In this document: positions 50,418 through 60,033 of the stretch, in pieces
How positions within the stretch are numbered: position 1 is the stretch's first letter
Layout: the number at the start of each line of letters is the position of its first letter
Assembly: GCA_014859895.1 (NCBI GenBank)
Contig: JACZKS010000067.1
Coordinates: 1 to 64,000, forward strand
Direction of reading: 5' to 3'
DNA from: Rhodospirillales bacterium
GTDB taxonomy: Bacteria > Pseudomonadota > Alphaproteobacteria > Rhodospirillales > Shumkoniaceae
Length of the DNA stretch: 64,000 nt
Made by a program: the position numbers and the translations under genes
Notes under the pieces: generated by a model
Seen by the model: only the letters and a program-made list of their open reading frames with translations
What the model was told of the DNA's origin: nothing
Database searches by the model: none

Positions 50418-51920
50418 ATGCACCACGTCGAAAAAGTCGCCAGGAACAATGAACTCCGCGCGGATTTGTCGCCTGAGCGTTCCTCGCTCGCTCAGACCCA
50501 GCATCTGTATCCGGTCATCCTGTGCGGGGGGGCGGGAAAGCGTTTGTGGCCGCTGTCGCGAAAGGCCTATCCCAAGCAACTCCTGCCGCTGGCGTCCGAA
50601 CGGACGATGCTACAGGAAACGGCGGAACGGGCGCGGATCCTGATCGGATTGCGTTCCCCCGTCGTGCTGTGCAGCGAAGACCACCGGTTCCTGGTCAACG
50701 AGCAGCTTTCCGCCATCGACATGATCCCGGAAGCCATCCTCTGCGAGCCGGTCAGCCGCAATACCGGGCCCGCGCTGGCCGCCGCCGCTGCCTATCTCCG
50801 GGAACGCGATCCCGAGGCCATCATGCTGGTGCTGCCCGCCGACCATTACATCGGCAATGGCCCCGCCTTCGCCGAGGCGGCAATCCGCGCCCTCCGGCCG
50901 GCCGCCAACGGTTGGCTCGTCACCTTCGGCATCAAGCCTACGCACGCCGAGACAGGTTACGGGTACATCGAACGCGGTTCGGCGTTGGATGGCGGCGCCG
51001 AGGGCGTCTATGCGGTCGAACGGTTCGTCGAAAAGCCCGATGCGGCGACGGCCTCCCTGTTGGTCGCCGATGGTTCCCATTTCTGGAACAGCGGGATGTT
51101 CGTTCTGCCCGTCGAAGCATTTCTGGAACAATTGGACCTGTACAGCCCGGCGGTCGCCAAGGCAGCCGGCGACGCGGTCACCCGGTGCCGGGTCGAGGAT
51201 ACTTACGTTCATCTCGACGAAACCGCCTTTGCCGCCGCACCCGACCTGTCTGTCGACTACGCGGTCATGGAACACACCGATCGGGCCGTCATCATTCCCG
51301 CCGACATGGCGTGGAGCGACATCGGGTCGTGGCGGGCGCTCCGCGACGTCAAAGAGGCCGATCACGACGGCAACGTCCTGCAAGGCAACGTCTTCGTGGA
51401 GGACGTGCAAAATTCCTATATCCGGGCCGATGACCGGCTGGTCGCCGTGCTGGGACTGGACGACGTCGTGGTCGTCGATACCGACGACGCCCTGCTGGTA
51501 ACCCACGCCTCCCGCGCGGCCGACGTCGGCCAACTGGTGCAGAGGCTGAGCGAAATGCGGCACCCGGAGTCGATCCAGCACCGGCGAGCCCATCGCCCTT
51601 GGGGCCACTATGAATCCATCGACCTCGGCCAGCGCTTCCAGGTCAAGCACATCGTCGTCAAGCCGGGCGCGCAACTGAGCCTCCAGATGCATCACCACCG
51701 CGCCGAGCACTGGGTGGTGGTGAGCGGAACGGCCCGCGTGACCTGCGGCACCCAGACCCGCCTCCTTTACGAAAACCAGTGGGTATTCATCCCGATCGGC
51801 GCCCTGCACCGGCTGGAAAACCCCGGCAACATCCCGCTGCACCTGATCGAGGTGCAGATCGGCACCTATCTGGGCGAGGACGACATCGTCCGTTTCGAAG
51901 ACAACTATGGAAGAGCCTGA
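50418..51920 (+). CDS. manC: Mannose-1-phosphate guanylyltransferase/mannose-6-phosphate isomerase
   Basis: A 500-residue bifunctional enzyme. The nucleotidyltransferase half (about 30-320) has LCGGAGKRLWPLSRKAYPK, LPADHYI, GYGYIERG and the active-site FVEKPD. The C-terminal cupin (about 370-500) is a type II phosphomannose isomerase with SLQMHHHRAEHWVVVSGTA and metal-binding His residues. It converts fructose-6-phosphate to GDP-mannose (through mannose-6- and mannose-1-phosphate, with a phosphomannomutase elsewhere) for the polysaccharide. The start is ATG 50418, with AAGGG close upstream. Confidence 0.94.
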   Translation: MHHVEKVARNNELRADLSPERSSLAQTQHLYPVILCGGAGKRLWPLSRKAYPKQLLPLASERTMLQETAERARILIGLRSPVVLCSEDHRFLVNEQLSAIDMIPEAILCEPVSRNTGPALAAAAAYLRERDPEAIMLVLPADHYIGNGPAFAEAAIRALRPAANGWLVTFGIKPTHAETGYGYIERGSALDGGAEGVYAVERFVEKPDAATASLLVADGSHFWNSGMFVLPVEAFLEQLDLYSPAVAKAAGDAVTRCRVEDTYVHLDETAFAAAPDLSVDYAVMEHTDRAVIIPADMAWSDIGSWRALRDVKEADHDGNVLQGNVFVEDVQNSYIRADDRLVAVLGLDDVVVVDTDDALLVTHASRAADVGQLVQRLSEMRHPESIQHRRAHRPWGHYESIDLGQRFQVKHIVVKPGAQLSLQMHHHRAEHWVVVSGTARVTCGTQTRLLYENQWVFIPIGALHRLENPGNIPLHLIEVQIGTYLGEDDIVRFEDNYGRA

Positions 51921-51923
51921 CCG

Positions 51924-52955
51924 ATGCCTGGAACCATCCTCGTTACCGGCGGTGCCGGATATATCGGCAGCCATGTCTGCAAAGCTCTGGCGCGGGCTGG
52001 TTACCTTCCGGTTGTCTATGACAACCTGTTCAACGGCCATCGCGAGGCGGTCCGCTGGGGCCCCCTCGAGGTCGGCAATCTGGAGGACAGGAGCCGGCTG
52101 TCCGCCTGCCTGGCCGAACACCATCCCGAGGGGGTCATTCATTTGGCCGGATACATCGCCGCCGGCGAATCCGTGGTAGCCCCTGCCAAATACTACGGCA
52201 ACAACCTCTGCGGGTTCCTGACGCTGCTCGACGGCATGCGCCATCATGGCATCGCCCGCATTGTCTTTTCCTCGACCGCCGCGGTCTATGGGGCACCGAA
52301 AGAGGTCCCCATCAAGGAGACATCTCCGATCCGGCCGGTCAACCCTTACGGACATTCCAAGGCGATGTGCGAGCAGGTCCTGCAGGACTATGCCGTCGCC
52401 TACGGCATGCGGTCGATCTCGCTGCGCTACTTCAATGCGGCGGGCGCCGATCCCGACGGCGAACTCGGTGAATGTCATGAGCCGGAAACCCACCTGATCC
52501 CGCTCGTGCTGGAGGCGGCGGCCGGGATTCGGAACGGTATCGACGTCTACGGCGACGAGTATCCCACCCGCGATGGAACGTGCGTCCGCGACTACATCCA
52601 CGTCGCCGACCTGGCGGCGGCCCATGTCCTGGCGCTTCGCAAGATGGAGACGTCCGCCGTCGTTGGCGCCTACAACCTGGGGAACGGCCAGGGCTTTACG
52701 GTATTGGAGGTGATCGACGCGGCGGAACGTGTCACCGGCTGTCCGGTTCCGACGCGACGACATCCGCCCCGTGCCGGCGACCCGCCGATTCTGCTGGCCG
52801 ACGCCACGCTGGCCAAGGCCGAACTCGGTTGGGTTCCTGCCTTCGGTGCCCTCGAAACCCAATTGGAGCACGCTTGGAACTGGCTGCGTCGGCGCCACCC
52901 CGCCGTGGTGGCGTCACGGCTGTCGGTTCCTGTAGCTGGAGTGACCACCGATTGA
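51924..52955 (+). CDS. galE: UDP-glucose 4-epimerase
   Basis: A 343-residue extended SDR: LVTGGAGYIGSHV at the N-terminus, VIHLAGYIAAGESV, catalytic Ser in FSSTAAVYG and Tyr/Lys in PYGHSK, and GTCVRDYIHVADLA. It interconverts UDP-glucose and UDP-galactose, providing galactose (or an N-acetyl analogue) for the polysaccharide. It starts 3 bases after the manC stop. Confidence 0.93.
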   Translation: MPGTILVTGGAGYIGSHVCKALARAGYLPVVYDNLFNGHREAVRWGPLEVGNLEDRSRLSACLAEHHPEGVIHLAGYIAAGESVVAPAKYYGNNLCGFLTLLDGMRHHGIARIVFSSTAAVYGAPKEVPIKETSPIRPVNPYGHSKAMCEQVLQDYAVAYGMRSISLRYFNAAGADPDGELGECHEPETHLIPLVLEAAAGIRNGIDVYGDEYPTRDGTCVRDYIHVADLAAAHVLALRKMETSAVVGAYNLGNGQGFTVLEVIDAAERVTGCPVPTRRHPPRAGDPPILLADATLAKAELGWVPAFGALETQLEHAWNWLRRRHPAVVASRLSVPVAGVTTD

Positions 52956-53041
52956 TCACATTATCCCCCCTGCGCGGCCTGTTAGCATCCCAGGGATGCC
53001 ACGTTTCGGTGAACCCCAGAAAGACCGACGCGAGGATAGCG

Positions 53042-53623
53042 ATGACCCAGATACTCTTCGGCCGCCTGCGCGGGTGGCGTCGTTTTGTCTTGGCCCTCGT
53101 GTTGGCCGTGCCCGTTGTTGCCTGTGAAACACCTCCCCCCATGGACGTCGCCGTCCCCGCCTCGGCACCCACTTCGACGGAATACCAGTTGGGCGCCGGC
53201 GACAAGGTCCGCGTCCACGTATTTGGCGATGAAACGCTGTCCGGGGAACATCAGATCGACGGCCGGGGCGCCTTCACCTTCCCGCTGGTGGGGGCCATCG
53301 AGGCCGGCGGCCTGACGTCGGCGCAGTTGGAATCCGTACTGGAAACCAAGCTCAAGGAATACATGCGGGCCCCCAATGTCAGCGTCGAGATCCTGAATTA
53401 CCGGCCGTTCTATATCGTCGGCGAGATCAGGAAGCCGGGCAGTTATCCGTATGTCGACGGCATGACGGTCGTCAACGCCGTCGCCATCGCCGGCGGGTTC
53501 ACCTACCGGGCCCGCGAAAACGAGTTCGTCATCCAGCGCAAACCCAGCAGCCAGATCAATGCGCGCCCTGCAACCCCCGTGCTGCCCGGTGACGTGATCA
53601 TCGTGCGCGAACGGTTTTTCTGA
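53042..53623 (+). CDS. Short outer-membrane polysaccharide export (OPX, Wza-like) lipoprotein
   Basis: A 193-residue lipoprotein (lipobox VPVVAC, Cys about 22). It has the Poly_export domain (YQLGAGDKVRVHVFGDE, FPLVGAIEAGGLT) and an SLBB domain (FYIVGEIRKPGSYPYVDG, VVNAVAIAGGFTY). It ends soon after, without the C-terminal helix that forms the outer-membrane pore in E. coli Wza (over 370 residues). Such class-3 OPX proteins rely on a separate beta-barrel. GAGGA precedes the start. The Wzc-like gene follows after 6 bases. Confidence 0.9.
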   Translation: MTQILFGRLRGWRRFVLALVLAVPVVACETPPPMDVAVPASAPTSTEYQLGAGDKVRVHVFGDETLSGEHQIDGRGAFTFPLVGAIEAGGLTSAQLESVLETKLKEYMRAPNVSVEILNYRPFYIVGEIRKPGSYPYVDGMTVVNAVAIAGGFTYRARENEFVIQRKPSSQINARPATPVLPGDVIIVRERFF

Positions 53624-53629
53624 GGCATC

Positions 53630-55930
53630 ATGCGAGAGATACGCCAAATCCCCTCGAGCCCCGCCGCCTTGCCGGAACCCCGTTGGCCATCGCCCTATTA
53701 CGACGCAGGCTACGGGCCCGATCCTGCCCAGGAAGACAATTGGGACGTCGTGCGCAAGATATGGCGCCGCAAGTGGCTGGTGATGGGCGCCACATTCGCC
53801 TTCATCCTCGCCGGTGCCGGGGCCGCCGCGTTCATGACCCCACGCTACACCGCGGAAGTGCGGGTCCTGATCGGCCTCCCCGATCCGCATATCGCCAATA
53901 TCGAAGCGGTTCTCAAATCCATCCTGCCCAACAGCGAGACGACGCAGAGCGAGGCCTATGTGATCGCGTCGCGCGAGGTGGCGCAAAAGGTGGCCTACCG
54001 TCTGGCTTTGGATAAATCGCCGGAATTCAATCCGGCCCTCCTGCCCAAGGATACGTGGCGGGACGCCATCTCGCCTTCCCGGCTCTTCCGGCAGTTGATC
54101 AATCTGATTGCGCCCAAGCAGGGCGACGTCGCCCCAGCCGGCGGTGCCTCGGAGGTGGATCAGCATGTCCCGAGCGCGGAACAACGCCAGGAAGAGATGA
54201 TCGAGGCCGCGCTGCTCAACCGGATCGAGGTGCTTCCACTCAATCGCTCGCACGTGCTCGGCATCTCGGCCGAGTCCCGGGAACCGGTCACGGCGGCGCG
54301 TATCGCCAACACCTTCGCCGACGTCTACATCGAACAGCAACTGACGCGCAAACAGCGGGCGACCGACCGCGCCAATACTTGGCTTCAGACACGGATCGGC
54401 GAGTTGCAGCGAACCGCCCACGAGTCCGAACGGGCGGTCGAGGAATATCGGCGCGAGAACGGCTTGTATGAAACCAAGTCCGATACGGTGATTGCCCAGC
54501 AGCTGGCTGCGCTCAACGCGGACCTCGTGGCCGCCGAGAATGGCAAGGCAGAAGCTCAGGTCCGCCTGGCCCAGGCCACATCCGGGCAGGAAAACCCGAA
54601 TAATGTGGAAAGCCTGCCCTCCGTTCTTCAATCGTCGCTGATCGCCACCTTGCGCGGTCAGCAGGCCGAACTCGAAAGGCAGGCCGCGGAGCTTTCCTCC
54701 ACCTATACCAACAAACATCCAAGGGTCCGGGATATCCGCGCCCAGATCGCCGAAAACCGAGCCAAGATCAAGGACGAGATCGAAAAGATCGTGCGCGGCT
54801 TGCGTCACGAATCGCGGATGGCGGATGACCGCTACACCCGCATCACGAGCCGCATGGAGCAGCTCAAGCGGCAGATGGGCCAGTCAAATGACAAATCCGT
54901 CAAGCTGCGGGAACTGGAGCGTGAGGCCATGGCCAACCGCACCATGCTCCAGACCCTGATGCAGCGTGCCAAGGAAACGGTCGATCAGCGTGACATCCAG
55001 ACGTCAAACGCCGAAATCATTTCCTACGCGACCGTGCCGCTCAGCCCGAGCTTCCCGCCCGTCACCCTGATCCTGGTGATGGCCACCCTCGTCGGAGCCG
55101 GGGTCGGCATCCTGCTGGCGCTGCTTCTCGAAAATCTCGACCGCACCTTTCGCACGTCGGAGGAAGTCGAGGAGTACACAGGATTGCCTTCGCTTGCCCT
55201 CGTCCCGATCATAAAGGGGCGCCACAAGGGACCGGGGCATGTCGTCAAGAAGCCCTACTCGACGTTCACGGGCTCACTTAGGATGCTGAACGCCCGGCTG
55301 TCGTTGGGAAACGAGAATTCGGCGACGCCTGGCGGCGTCATGATGTTCACCTCCGCCTTGCCCGGCGAAGGAAAGACCCGGATCAGCAGTTCGTTCGCCC
55401 AGCTCATGGCGACTGAGGGACAGCGCGTCATCCTGCTCGATCTCGATTGGAAGCGGCCGAGCCTGCATCGGATGTTCAACCAGCCCCCGGGGGCCGGGCT
55501 TTCCGATCTCCTGAACGGCGACATCACGCCCGAACAGGCCGTCTATCACGATCCCGCTTCCGGCGCCCATGTGATGTTCGCCGGCAACGTTGGCCGCTTT
55601 CCGGGATACGTCGCCTGGATCGAGCGGCTGCGCATGCTGCTTTACACCCTGTCGCGGCACTATGACCTGATCGTCCTCGACACGTCGCCCGCCTTGCTGG
55701 CTCCGGAGGTCTTGCACCTCGCCCGTCTCGTCGATCGGACCATCCTGGTCGTCAAGTGGGCGAGCACGCCGCGAAGGGTGGTTTCCAGCGAAATCCGCAA
55801 CCTCTACAGCGTCGGCGGACGCATCGCCGGCGTGGTTCTGTCTCAAGTCAATCCACGCCGCTACCGGAAGTATGGCTACGATGATGCCGGGTATCTCAAC
55901 CCCCGGCATCTCGTCCACACCGCAGGCTGA
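53630..55930 (+). CDS. Wzc/GumC-like polysaccharide co-polymerase with tyrosine autokinase domain
   Basis: A 766-residue PCP-2 protein. First membrane helix (about 47-70), a large periplasmic coiled-coil region (about 190-440), second helix (about 470-492), then a cytoplasmic BY-kinase: Walker A in ALPGEGKTRISSS (about 575), Walker A' VILLDLDWKRPS and Walker B DLIVLDTSPAL. The tail has clustered Tyr (RRYRKYGYDDAGYL) for autophosphorylation. It controls chain length and export together with the OPX protein. Confidence 0.92.
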   Translation: MREIRQIPSSPAALPEPRWPSPYYDAGYGPDPAQEDNWDVVRKIWRRKWLVMGATFAFILAGAGAAAFMTPRYTAEVRVLIGLPDPHIANIEAVLKSILPNSETTQSEAYVIASREVAQKVAYRLALDKSPEFNPALLPKDTWRDAISPSRLFRQLINLIAPKQGDVAPAGGASEVDQHVPSAEQRQEEMIEAALLNRIEVLPLNRSHVLGISAESREPVTAARIANTFADVYIEQQLTRKQRATDRANTWLQTRIGELQRTAHESERAVEEYRRENGLYETKSDTVIAQQLAALNADLVAAENGKAEAQVRLAQATSGQENPNNVESLPSVLQSSLIATLRGQQAELERQAAELSSTYTNKHPRVRDIRAQIAENRAKIKDEIEKIVRGLRHESRMADDRYTRITSRMEQLKRQMGQSNDKSVKLRELEREAMANRTMLQTLMQRAKETVDQRDIQTSNAEIISYATVPLSPSFPPVTLILVMATLVGAGVGILLALLLENLDRTFRTSEEVEEYTGLPSLALVPIIKGRHKGPGHVVKKPYSTFTGSLRMLNARLSLGNENSATPGGVMMFTSALPGEGKTRISSSFAQLMATEGQRVILLDLDWKRPSLHRMFNQPPGAGLSDLLNGDITPEQAVYHDPASGAHVMFAGNVGRFPGYVAWIERLRMLLYTLSRHYDLIVLDTSPALLAPEVLHLARLVDRTILVVKWASTPRRVVSSEIRNLYSVGGRIAGVVLSQVNPRRYRKYGYDDAGYLNPRHLVHTAG

Positions 55931-55935
55931 AAGCG

Positions 55936-57201
55936 ATGACACCGCCACGCCGCCGGACGTCGCTGTTCGTGACGCAGCATTACTGGCCGGAAGCGCTCGG
56001 TTCCGCCCCCTATTGCTCCGACATTGCCGGCACCCTGGCGGCGCATGGCGTGGCGACAACCGTCTTCACTTGCCGGCCGCACTATCCGGAAGGGGTGGTG
56101 CCGCCGGACTATGTCGACGGGAGCCATGATCGGGAACGCCTGAGCGGGGTGCGTGTCGAACGGGTGGCTCCCTGGCTGCCGCGCCGCCGCGACGCGTTCG
56201 GGCGCATCTTCGCCGAGATGGTCTTCCTGCTGAAGGGCCTCGCAGCCTTGGCAACCAGGCGCATCCGCCGGACGGATTTGGTCATTTCGCTGTGTCCCTC
56301 GATTTTGACGGTCCTGCTGGGCGTGTTCGCGACCCGGCGCCAGGGCCGCCATATCGCCGTGGTACACGACATCCAGTCGGGCTTGGCGTCAGGGCTGGGC
56401 ATGGTCGGCGCCGGCCCGTTGGTCAAGCTCATGAGTTGGACCGAACGCGTCGTGCTCAATCGCACGACCGTCGTTCTGGTACTGTCGGAGAACATGCGAC
56501 GGCGTCTTCAGGCGCAGGGAGTGACCGCGCCGATCGAGATACTGCCTATCTGGGTCGATACCACGGTGATCGAGCCTCGCGAAAAGGCGGAATCCGACGT
56601 GGTGAACGTCCTCTACAGCGGCAACTTCGGCAAGAAGCAGGCCCTGCCCCAGATCGTGGACATGGCGGCCCTGTTGGAGAAGCGCGGCCGAAACGTTCGA
56701 GTTACCCTGCGCGGCGCCGGCAGCGAAGCGGCCAGGTTGGCCGAAGATGTCGCCAGCCGGGGACTTGGCAACGTCCGGTTCGCGCCGCTCGTCCCGGAGG
56801 AAGCCCTGGTTGAGGGTCTGGCCGAGGGAGACATCCACCTCGTCCCGCAGAGCGGTGATGCCGCCGACTTCGCGGTCCCTTCCAAAGTGTACACGATCAT
56901 GGCCGCCGGGCGGCCGTTCGTCGCCAGCGCCCGCCCGGGCAGCATGCTATGGCAGTTGATGGATGATTCCCGCGCCCTGCTATGCGTCCCGGCGGGCGAC
57001 GCGAACGCCCTGGCCGATGCCGTCGAGCGCTTGGCGGAGGATTCCGAACTTCGGAGCGAGTTGGGCCGCAACGGCCGCAATTACGCGATGACGCGTCACG
57101 ACAAGGCGGTCGTCCTGCAACGCTTTATGACCATCACTGAGGGCGGCACATCCGAAAGGATCGGCCGGGGCGAACGTGCGGCCACACCTTCTCATCTTTG
57201 A
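55936..57201 (+). CDS. Family 4 glycosyltransferase (WbuB-like)
   Basis: A 421-residue GT-B enzyme. The N-terminal domain opens LFVTQHYWPEALGSAPY, typical of WbuB-like transferases, with CRPHYPEG; the C-terminal donor domain has NVLYSGNFGKKQALPQ, AGSEAARL, and VPSKVYTIMAAGRPFVAS with the usual Glu position replaced by Tyr-Thr-Ile. It adds a sugar to the lipid-linked repeat. The donor is unknown. It starts 5 bases after the Wzc-like gene and overlaps the next by 26 bases. Confidence 0.88.
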   Translation: MTPPRRRTSLFVTQHYWPEALGSAPYCSDIAGTLAAHGVATTVFTCRPHYPEGVVPPDYVDGSHDRERLSGVRVERVAPWLPRRRDAFGRIFAEMVFLLKGLAALATRRIRRTDLVISLCPSILTVLLGVFATRRQGRHIAVVHDIQSGLASGLGMVGAGPLVKLMSWTERVVLNRTTVVLVLSENMRRRLQAQGVTAPIEILPIWVDTTVIEPREKAESDVVNVLYSGNFGKKQALPQIVDMAALLEKRGRNVRVTLRGAGSEAARLAEDVASRGLGNVRFAPLVPEEALVEGLAEGDIHLVPQSGDAADFAVPSKVYTIMAAGRPFVASARPGSMLWQLMDDSRALLCVPAGDANALADAVERLAEDSELRSELGRNGRNYAMTRHDKAVVLQRFMTITEGGTSERIGRGERAATPSHL

Positions 57202-58441
57202 GCCCGATCCGCGCGGTCATTCCTGCGAGTGGATCGAACACCTTCTGGCCGCCGCGCCGAAAAGTCCGGAGCAGCCGATCCTCAGCCTGGTCGTCGCGGC
57301 CGATCTCGCCCATCTGCTCGGTGATGCCGTGGCGCGGGCCCCGGCGAACCAGGTGCGTGTCGTCGCCCTTACGTCCCGCGAGCAGGCGCTGTGCACCCAC
57401 CATCGCCTGGCCGTCAGCGCGTTCGCCCGGTGGTGGTTGATGCGCCGCTATCTGCAACGGACCGGCGCCTCCGCCGGCATGTTCCTGCAATTCGATCATC
57501 TCTCCCTGCCATTGGGGCTCGGTCTGCGGACGGGACGGCCGGTCTCCGGCGTTCTGTTTCGCCCCTCCGTCCACTACGGCGCCTTCGGCCCTGGTCGCCC
57601 ATCCGCCAAGGAGCGGCTGCGCGACGGGCGCAAGGAAGTGCTCTATCGGCTCATGCTGGCCAACCCGTCTCTTCGCGCAGTCCTTTCGCTCGATCCCTAT
57701 TTCCCCGAGTTCGCCTGGCGGCGCTATCGCTACGGCGAGAAGGTTCTCGCCTTGCCGGACCCGGCGTTTCCAGCGCCTGCCGGCGTTTCTGCGCGGGAAC
57801 CGGCGTTCATGGCCGGCATCCCGAAGGAACGCGCGCTTTTCGTTCTTTTCGGCGAGCTGACGGCGCGCAAGGGCGTCCTGCCGTTGATCGAAGCCCTGGC
57901 GATGCTTCCGGCCGACGCGGCCGGGCGAATTGCCGTCATCGTCGCCGGCCGTCTCGACGCCGCCTTGCGTCCGACGGTTCAACAAGCCGCCGCCAAGCTG
58001 GCCTTGGCACGACGGGACCTTTGGTTTCACCTGGAAGACCGGCGGCTTGGCGCAGATGAGCTCGCCCAACTGGTCAGCCGCAGCGACGTCATCCTGGCCC
58101 CCTATCAGCGATTCGTTGGATCGAGCGGAATCCTCATGTGGGCGGCCCGGACGCAGCGTCCCGTCATCTGCCAGGATTACGGCCTTCTCGGCCATCTGAC
58201 GCGCCGGCACGCACTTGGCTTGACGGTCGATACCACGGACGCCGGCGCGCTTTCCGGCGCTATCGCACTCGCCGCCCAGCGCGGACCGGCGGCGTTGGGC
58301 GATGCCGCCGGGATGGCTGCCTTCGCCGCCTCCCATACGGTCGAGAATTTCGCGCTGACGCTTCTGCGTGGCGCGCTCAGGGACCCGGCACATGCCACGG
58401 CCCATTCGCTGTCCCCGGCTCCGCGTACCGCACCAAAATAA
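57176..58441 (+). CDS. Family 4-like glycosyltransferase
   Basis: A 421-residue GT-B-like protein. It has a Rossmann-like N-terminus (LLIFEPDPRGHSCEWIEHLL), FVLFGELTARKGVLPLIEAL at the start of the donor domain and VILAPYQRFVGSSGILMWAA, where the Glu of the usual EX7E motif is replaced. Similar to the group that includes EPS galactosyl- and glucosyltransferases, but the specificity cannot be read. The start is GTG 57176, inside the end of the preceding gene. About 92 bases without coding follow it before the initiating transferase. Confidence 0.82.
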   Translation: MRPHLLIFEPDPRGHSCEWIEHLLAAAPKSPEQPILSLVVAADLAHLLGDAVARAPANQVRVVALTSREQALCTHHRLAVSAFARWWLMRRYLQRTGASAGMFLQFDHLSLPLGLGLRTGRPVSGVLFRPSVHYGAFGPGRPSAKERLRDGRKEVLYRLMLANPSLRAVLSLDPYFPEFAWRRYRYGEKVLALPDPAFPAPAGVSAREPAFMAGIPKERALFVLFGELTARKGVLPLIEALAMLPADAAGRIAVIVAGRLDAALRPTVQQAAAKLALARRDLWFHLEDRRLGADELAQLVSRSDVILAPYQRFVGSSGILMWAARTQRPVICQDYGLLGHLTRRHALGLTVDTTDAGALSGAIALAAQRGPAALGDAAGMAAFAASHTVENFALTLLRGALRDPAHATAHSLSPAPRTAPK

Positions 58442-58533
58442 GTCACATTCGTGCACGGCTTGGTCACAGGCCACGGCTGCGAAAATCTCGCAAAATCGGT
58501 CTCCTCCTTCCGTCGCCCGCAGAGGAGAACTAC

Positions 58534-60033
58534 ATGGCCCAAAACGGTTTGCTGTTGTCACGCCTGTATCGCTTCGGTCGCCGCAGTGATCGTCGCCCAG
58601 GCGGACAGGTCGTTCGGCCGTCGAGACCCTATTCGCTGGCGATGATATGCAGCCTGCTGCTTCCGCTGGATATTCTGGTGCTGACGGCAAGTGCGTCGCT
58701 TGCCTACGCTCTCTGGCTGGTCGGCGATCCGTATTCGCTGTGGACCGAGTACGGGCTGATCACGGCCTTCGGCACCTTGCTGGCCGTCAACCTCTTCTAT
58801 CTGACGGGCCTCTATCAACCCGACATCCTGAAGCAGCCGGGAGTCGCCATCCGCCGCGTCGCGGCCTGTTGGATGGCCGTCGCCGCAACCTTGGTGGCCG
58901 TGGGCTTCCTCACTAAGACGTCGGAAGACTATTCGCGGCTGTGGGCGCTGTCGTGGTTCACGCTTTCGCTGGCCACACTGATCGGCCTGCGGTGGCTGTT
59001 CTTCGTCCAGACGGCACGCTGGACCGCCCAGGGAAAACTGCAGCGGACCGTCGCCATCGTCGGAAGCGGGCCGCTGGCCATACGCCTGGCCGACCACTTC
59101 TCGGCCAATCCCGCGGACGGCATCCGGGTCGCGGGCATTTTTTCCGACGAGAACCGACCGGCTTCATCATCAAGCCGGGTACCGGCCCGGCGCGGCGGCA
59201 GTTTGGTCGATCTCCTCGCCCGCGTCCGTCGCGGAACCATCGACACCGTGGTCATCGCATTGCCGAAGTTTTCCGAGCGGCGCCTGCAGCGAATTCTTGT
59301 TCAGCTGGCCGAGATGCCGGTCGACATCCGACTCTGTCCCGGGCCGGCCGCCCTGCGCCTCATGCAAGGGGGCATTTCGCACTATGCCAACATCCCGATG
59401 TTCAACGTGACCGACCGGCCGTTCTCCGATTGGCGATACGCCGCCAAGGAAATCGAAGACCGCCTTCTGGCGTCCTTGATCCTGCTGATGATCGCGCCGC
59501 TGCTGCTGCTGATCGCCAGCCTGATCCGGCTGGACAGCCCGGGCCCGGTCCTCTTCCGGCAAAAGCGGTACGGGTACAACAACCAGCTTATCGAGGTCTT
59601 CAAGTTCCGCACCATGTATCACGAACGCCAGGATCTGCATGGCGATCAGTTGACCCAGCGCAACGACCCACGCATCACACCCATCGGCCGGCTGCTCCGG
59701 CGGTGGAGCCTGGACGAGCTGCCCCAGTTCCTCAATGTGCTGCGCGGTGAAATGTCGATCGTAGGCCCACGGCCGCACGCCGTTTCAGCCAAGGCCGCCG
59801 GGCTGCTCTATCAGGATGCGGTCTCCCAATACCGGGCGCGCCACCGGGTCAAGCCGGGGATCACCGGGTGGGCCCAGATCAATGGCTGGCGGGGCCCCAC
59901 CGACACCGTGCGGCAAATCCAGAAGCGCGTCGAGCACGACCTCTACTACATCGAAAACTGGTCCCTGTGGCTGGACTTCAAGATCATCCTGCTGACCCCC
60001 ATCAAGGGGCTGATCGGCCGCAATGCATACTGA
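58534..60033 (+). CDS. Undecaprenyl-phosphate glucose/galactose phosphotransferase (WcaJ-like)
   Basis: A 499-residue polyprenyl-phosphate hexose-1-phosphate transferase. Four N-terminal helices (about 35-160), a Rossmann-like CoA-binding-type domain (about 165-300, TVAIVGSGPLAIRLADHF), a fifth helix (about 310-340) and the catalytic bac_transf domain: VFKFRTMYHERQD, RRWSLDELPQFLNV, IVGPRPHA and RVKPGITGWAQING. It starts the repeat unit by moving a sugar phosphate onto undecaprenyl phosphate. AGAGGAGAACTAC precedes the start; it overlaps the next gene by 11 bases. Confidence 0.93.
   Translation: MAQNGLLLSRLYRFGRRSDRRPGGQVVRPSRPYSLAMICSLLLPLDILVLTASASLAYALWLVGDPYSLWTEYGLITAFGTLLAVNLFYLTGLYQPDILKQPGVAIRRVAACWMAVAATLVAVGFLTKTSEDYSRLWALSWFTLSLATLIGLRWLFFVQTARWTAQGKLQRTVAIVGSGPLAIRLADHFSANPADGIRVAGIFSDENRPASSSSRVPARRGGSLVDLLARVRRGTIDTVVIALPKFSERRLQRILVQLAEMPVDIRLCPGPAALRLMQGGISHYANIPMFNVTDRPFSDWRYAAKEIEDRLLASLILLMIAPLLLLIASLIRLDSPGPVLFRQKRYGYNNQLIEVFKFRTMYHERQDLHGDQLTQRNDPRITPIGRLLRRWSLDELPQFLNVLRGEMSIVGPRPHAVSAKAAGLLYQDAVSQYRARHRVKPGITGWAQINGWRGPTDTVRQIQKRVEHDLYYIENWSLWLDFKIILLTPIKGLIGRNAY

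Noticed and set aside
50610-52898. Open frame of 762 codons on the minus strand
   Set aside because: Antisense to manC and galE, with composition typical of a GC-rich shadow frame.
57134-58690. Open frame of 518 codons on the minus strand
   Set aside because: Antisense to a glycosyltransferase gene in a tightly packed operon; no recognisable domain.
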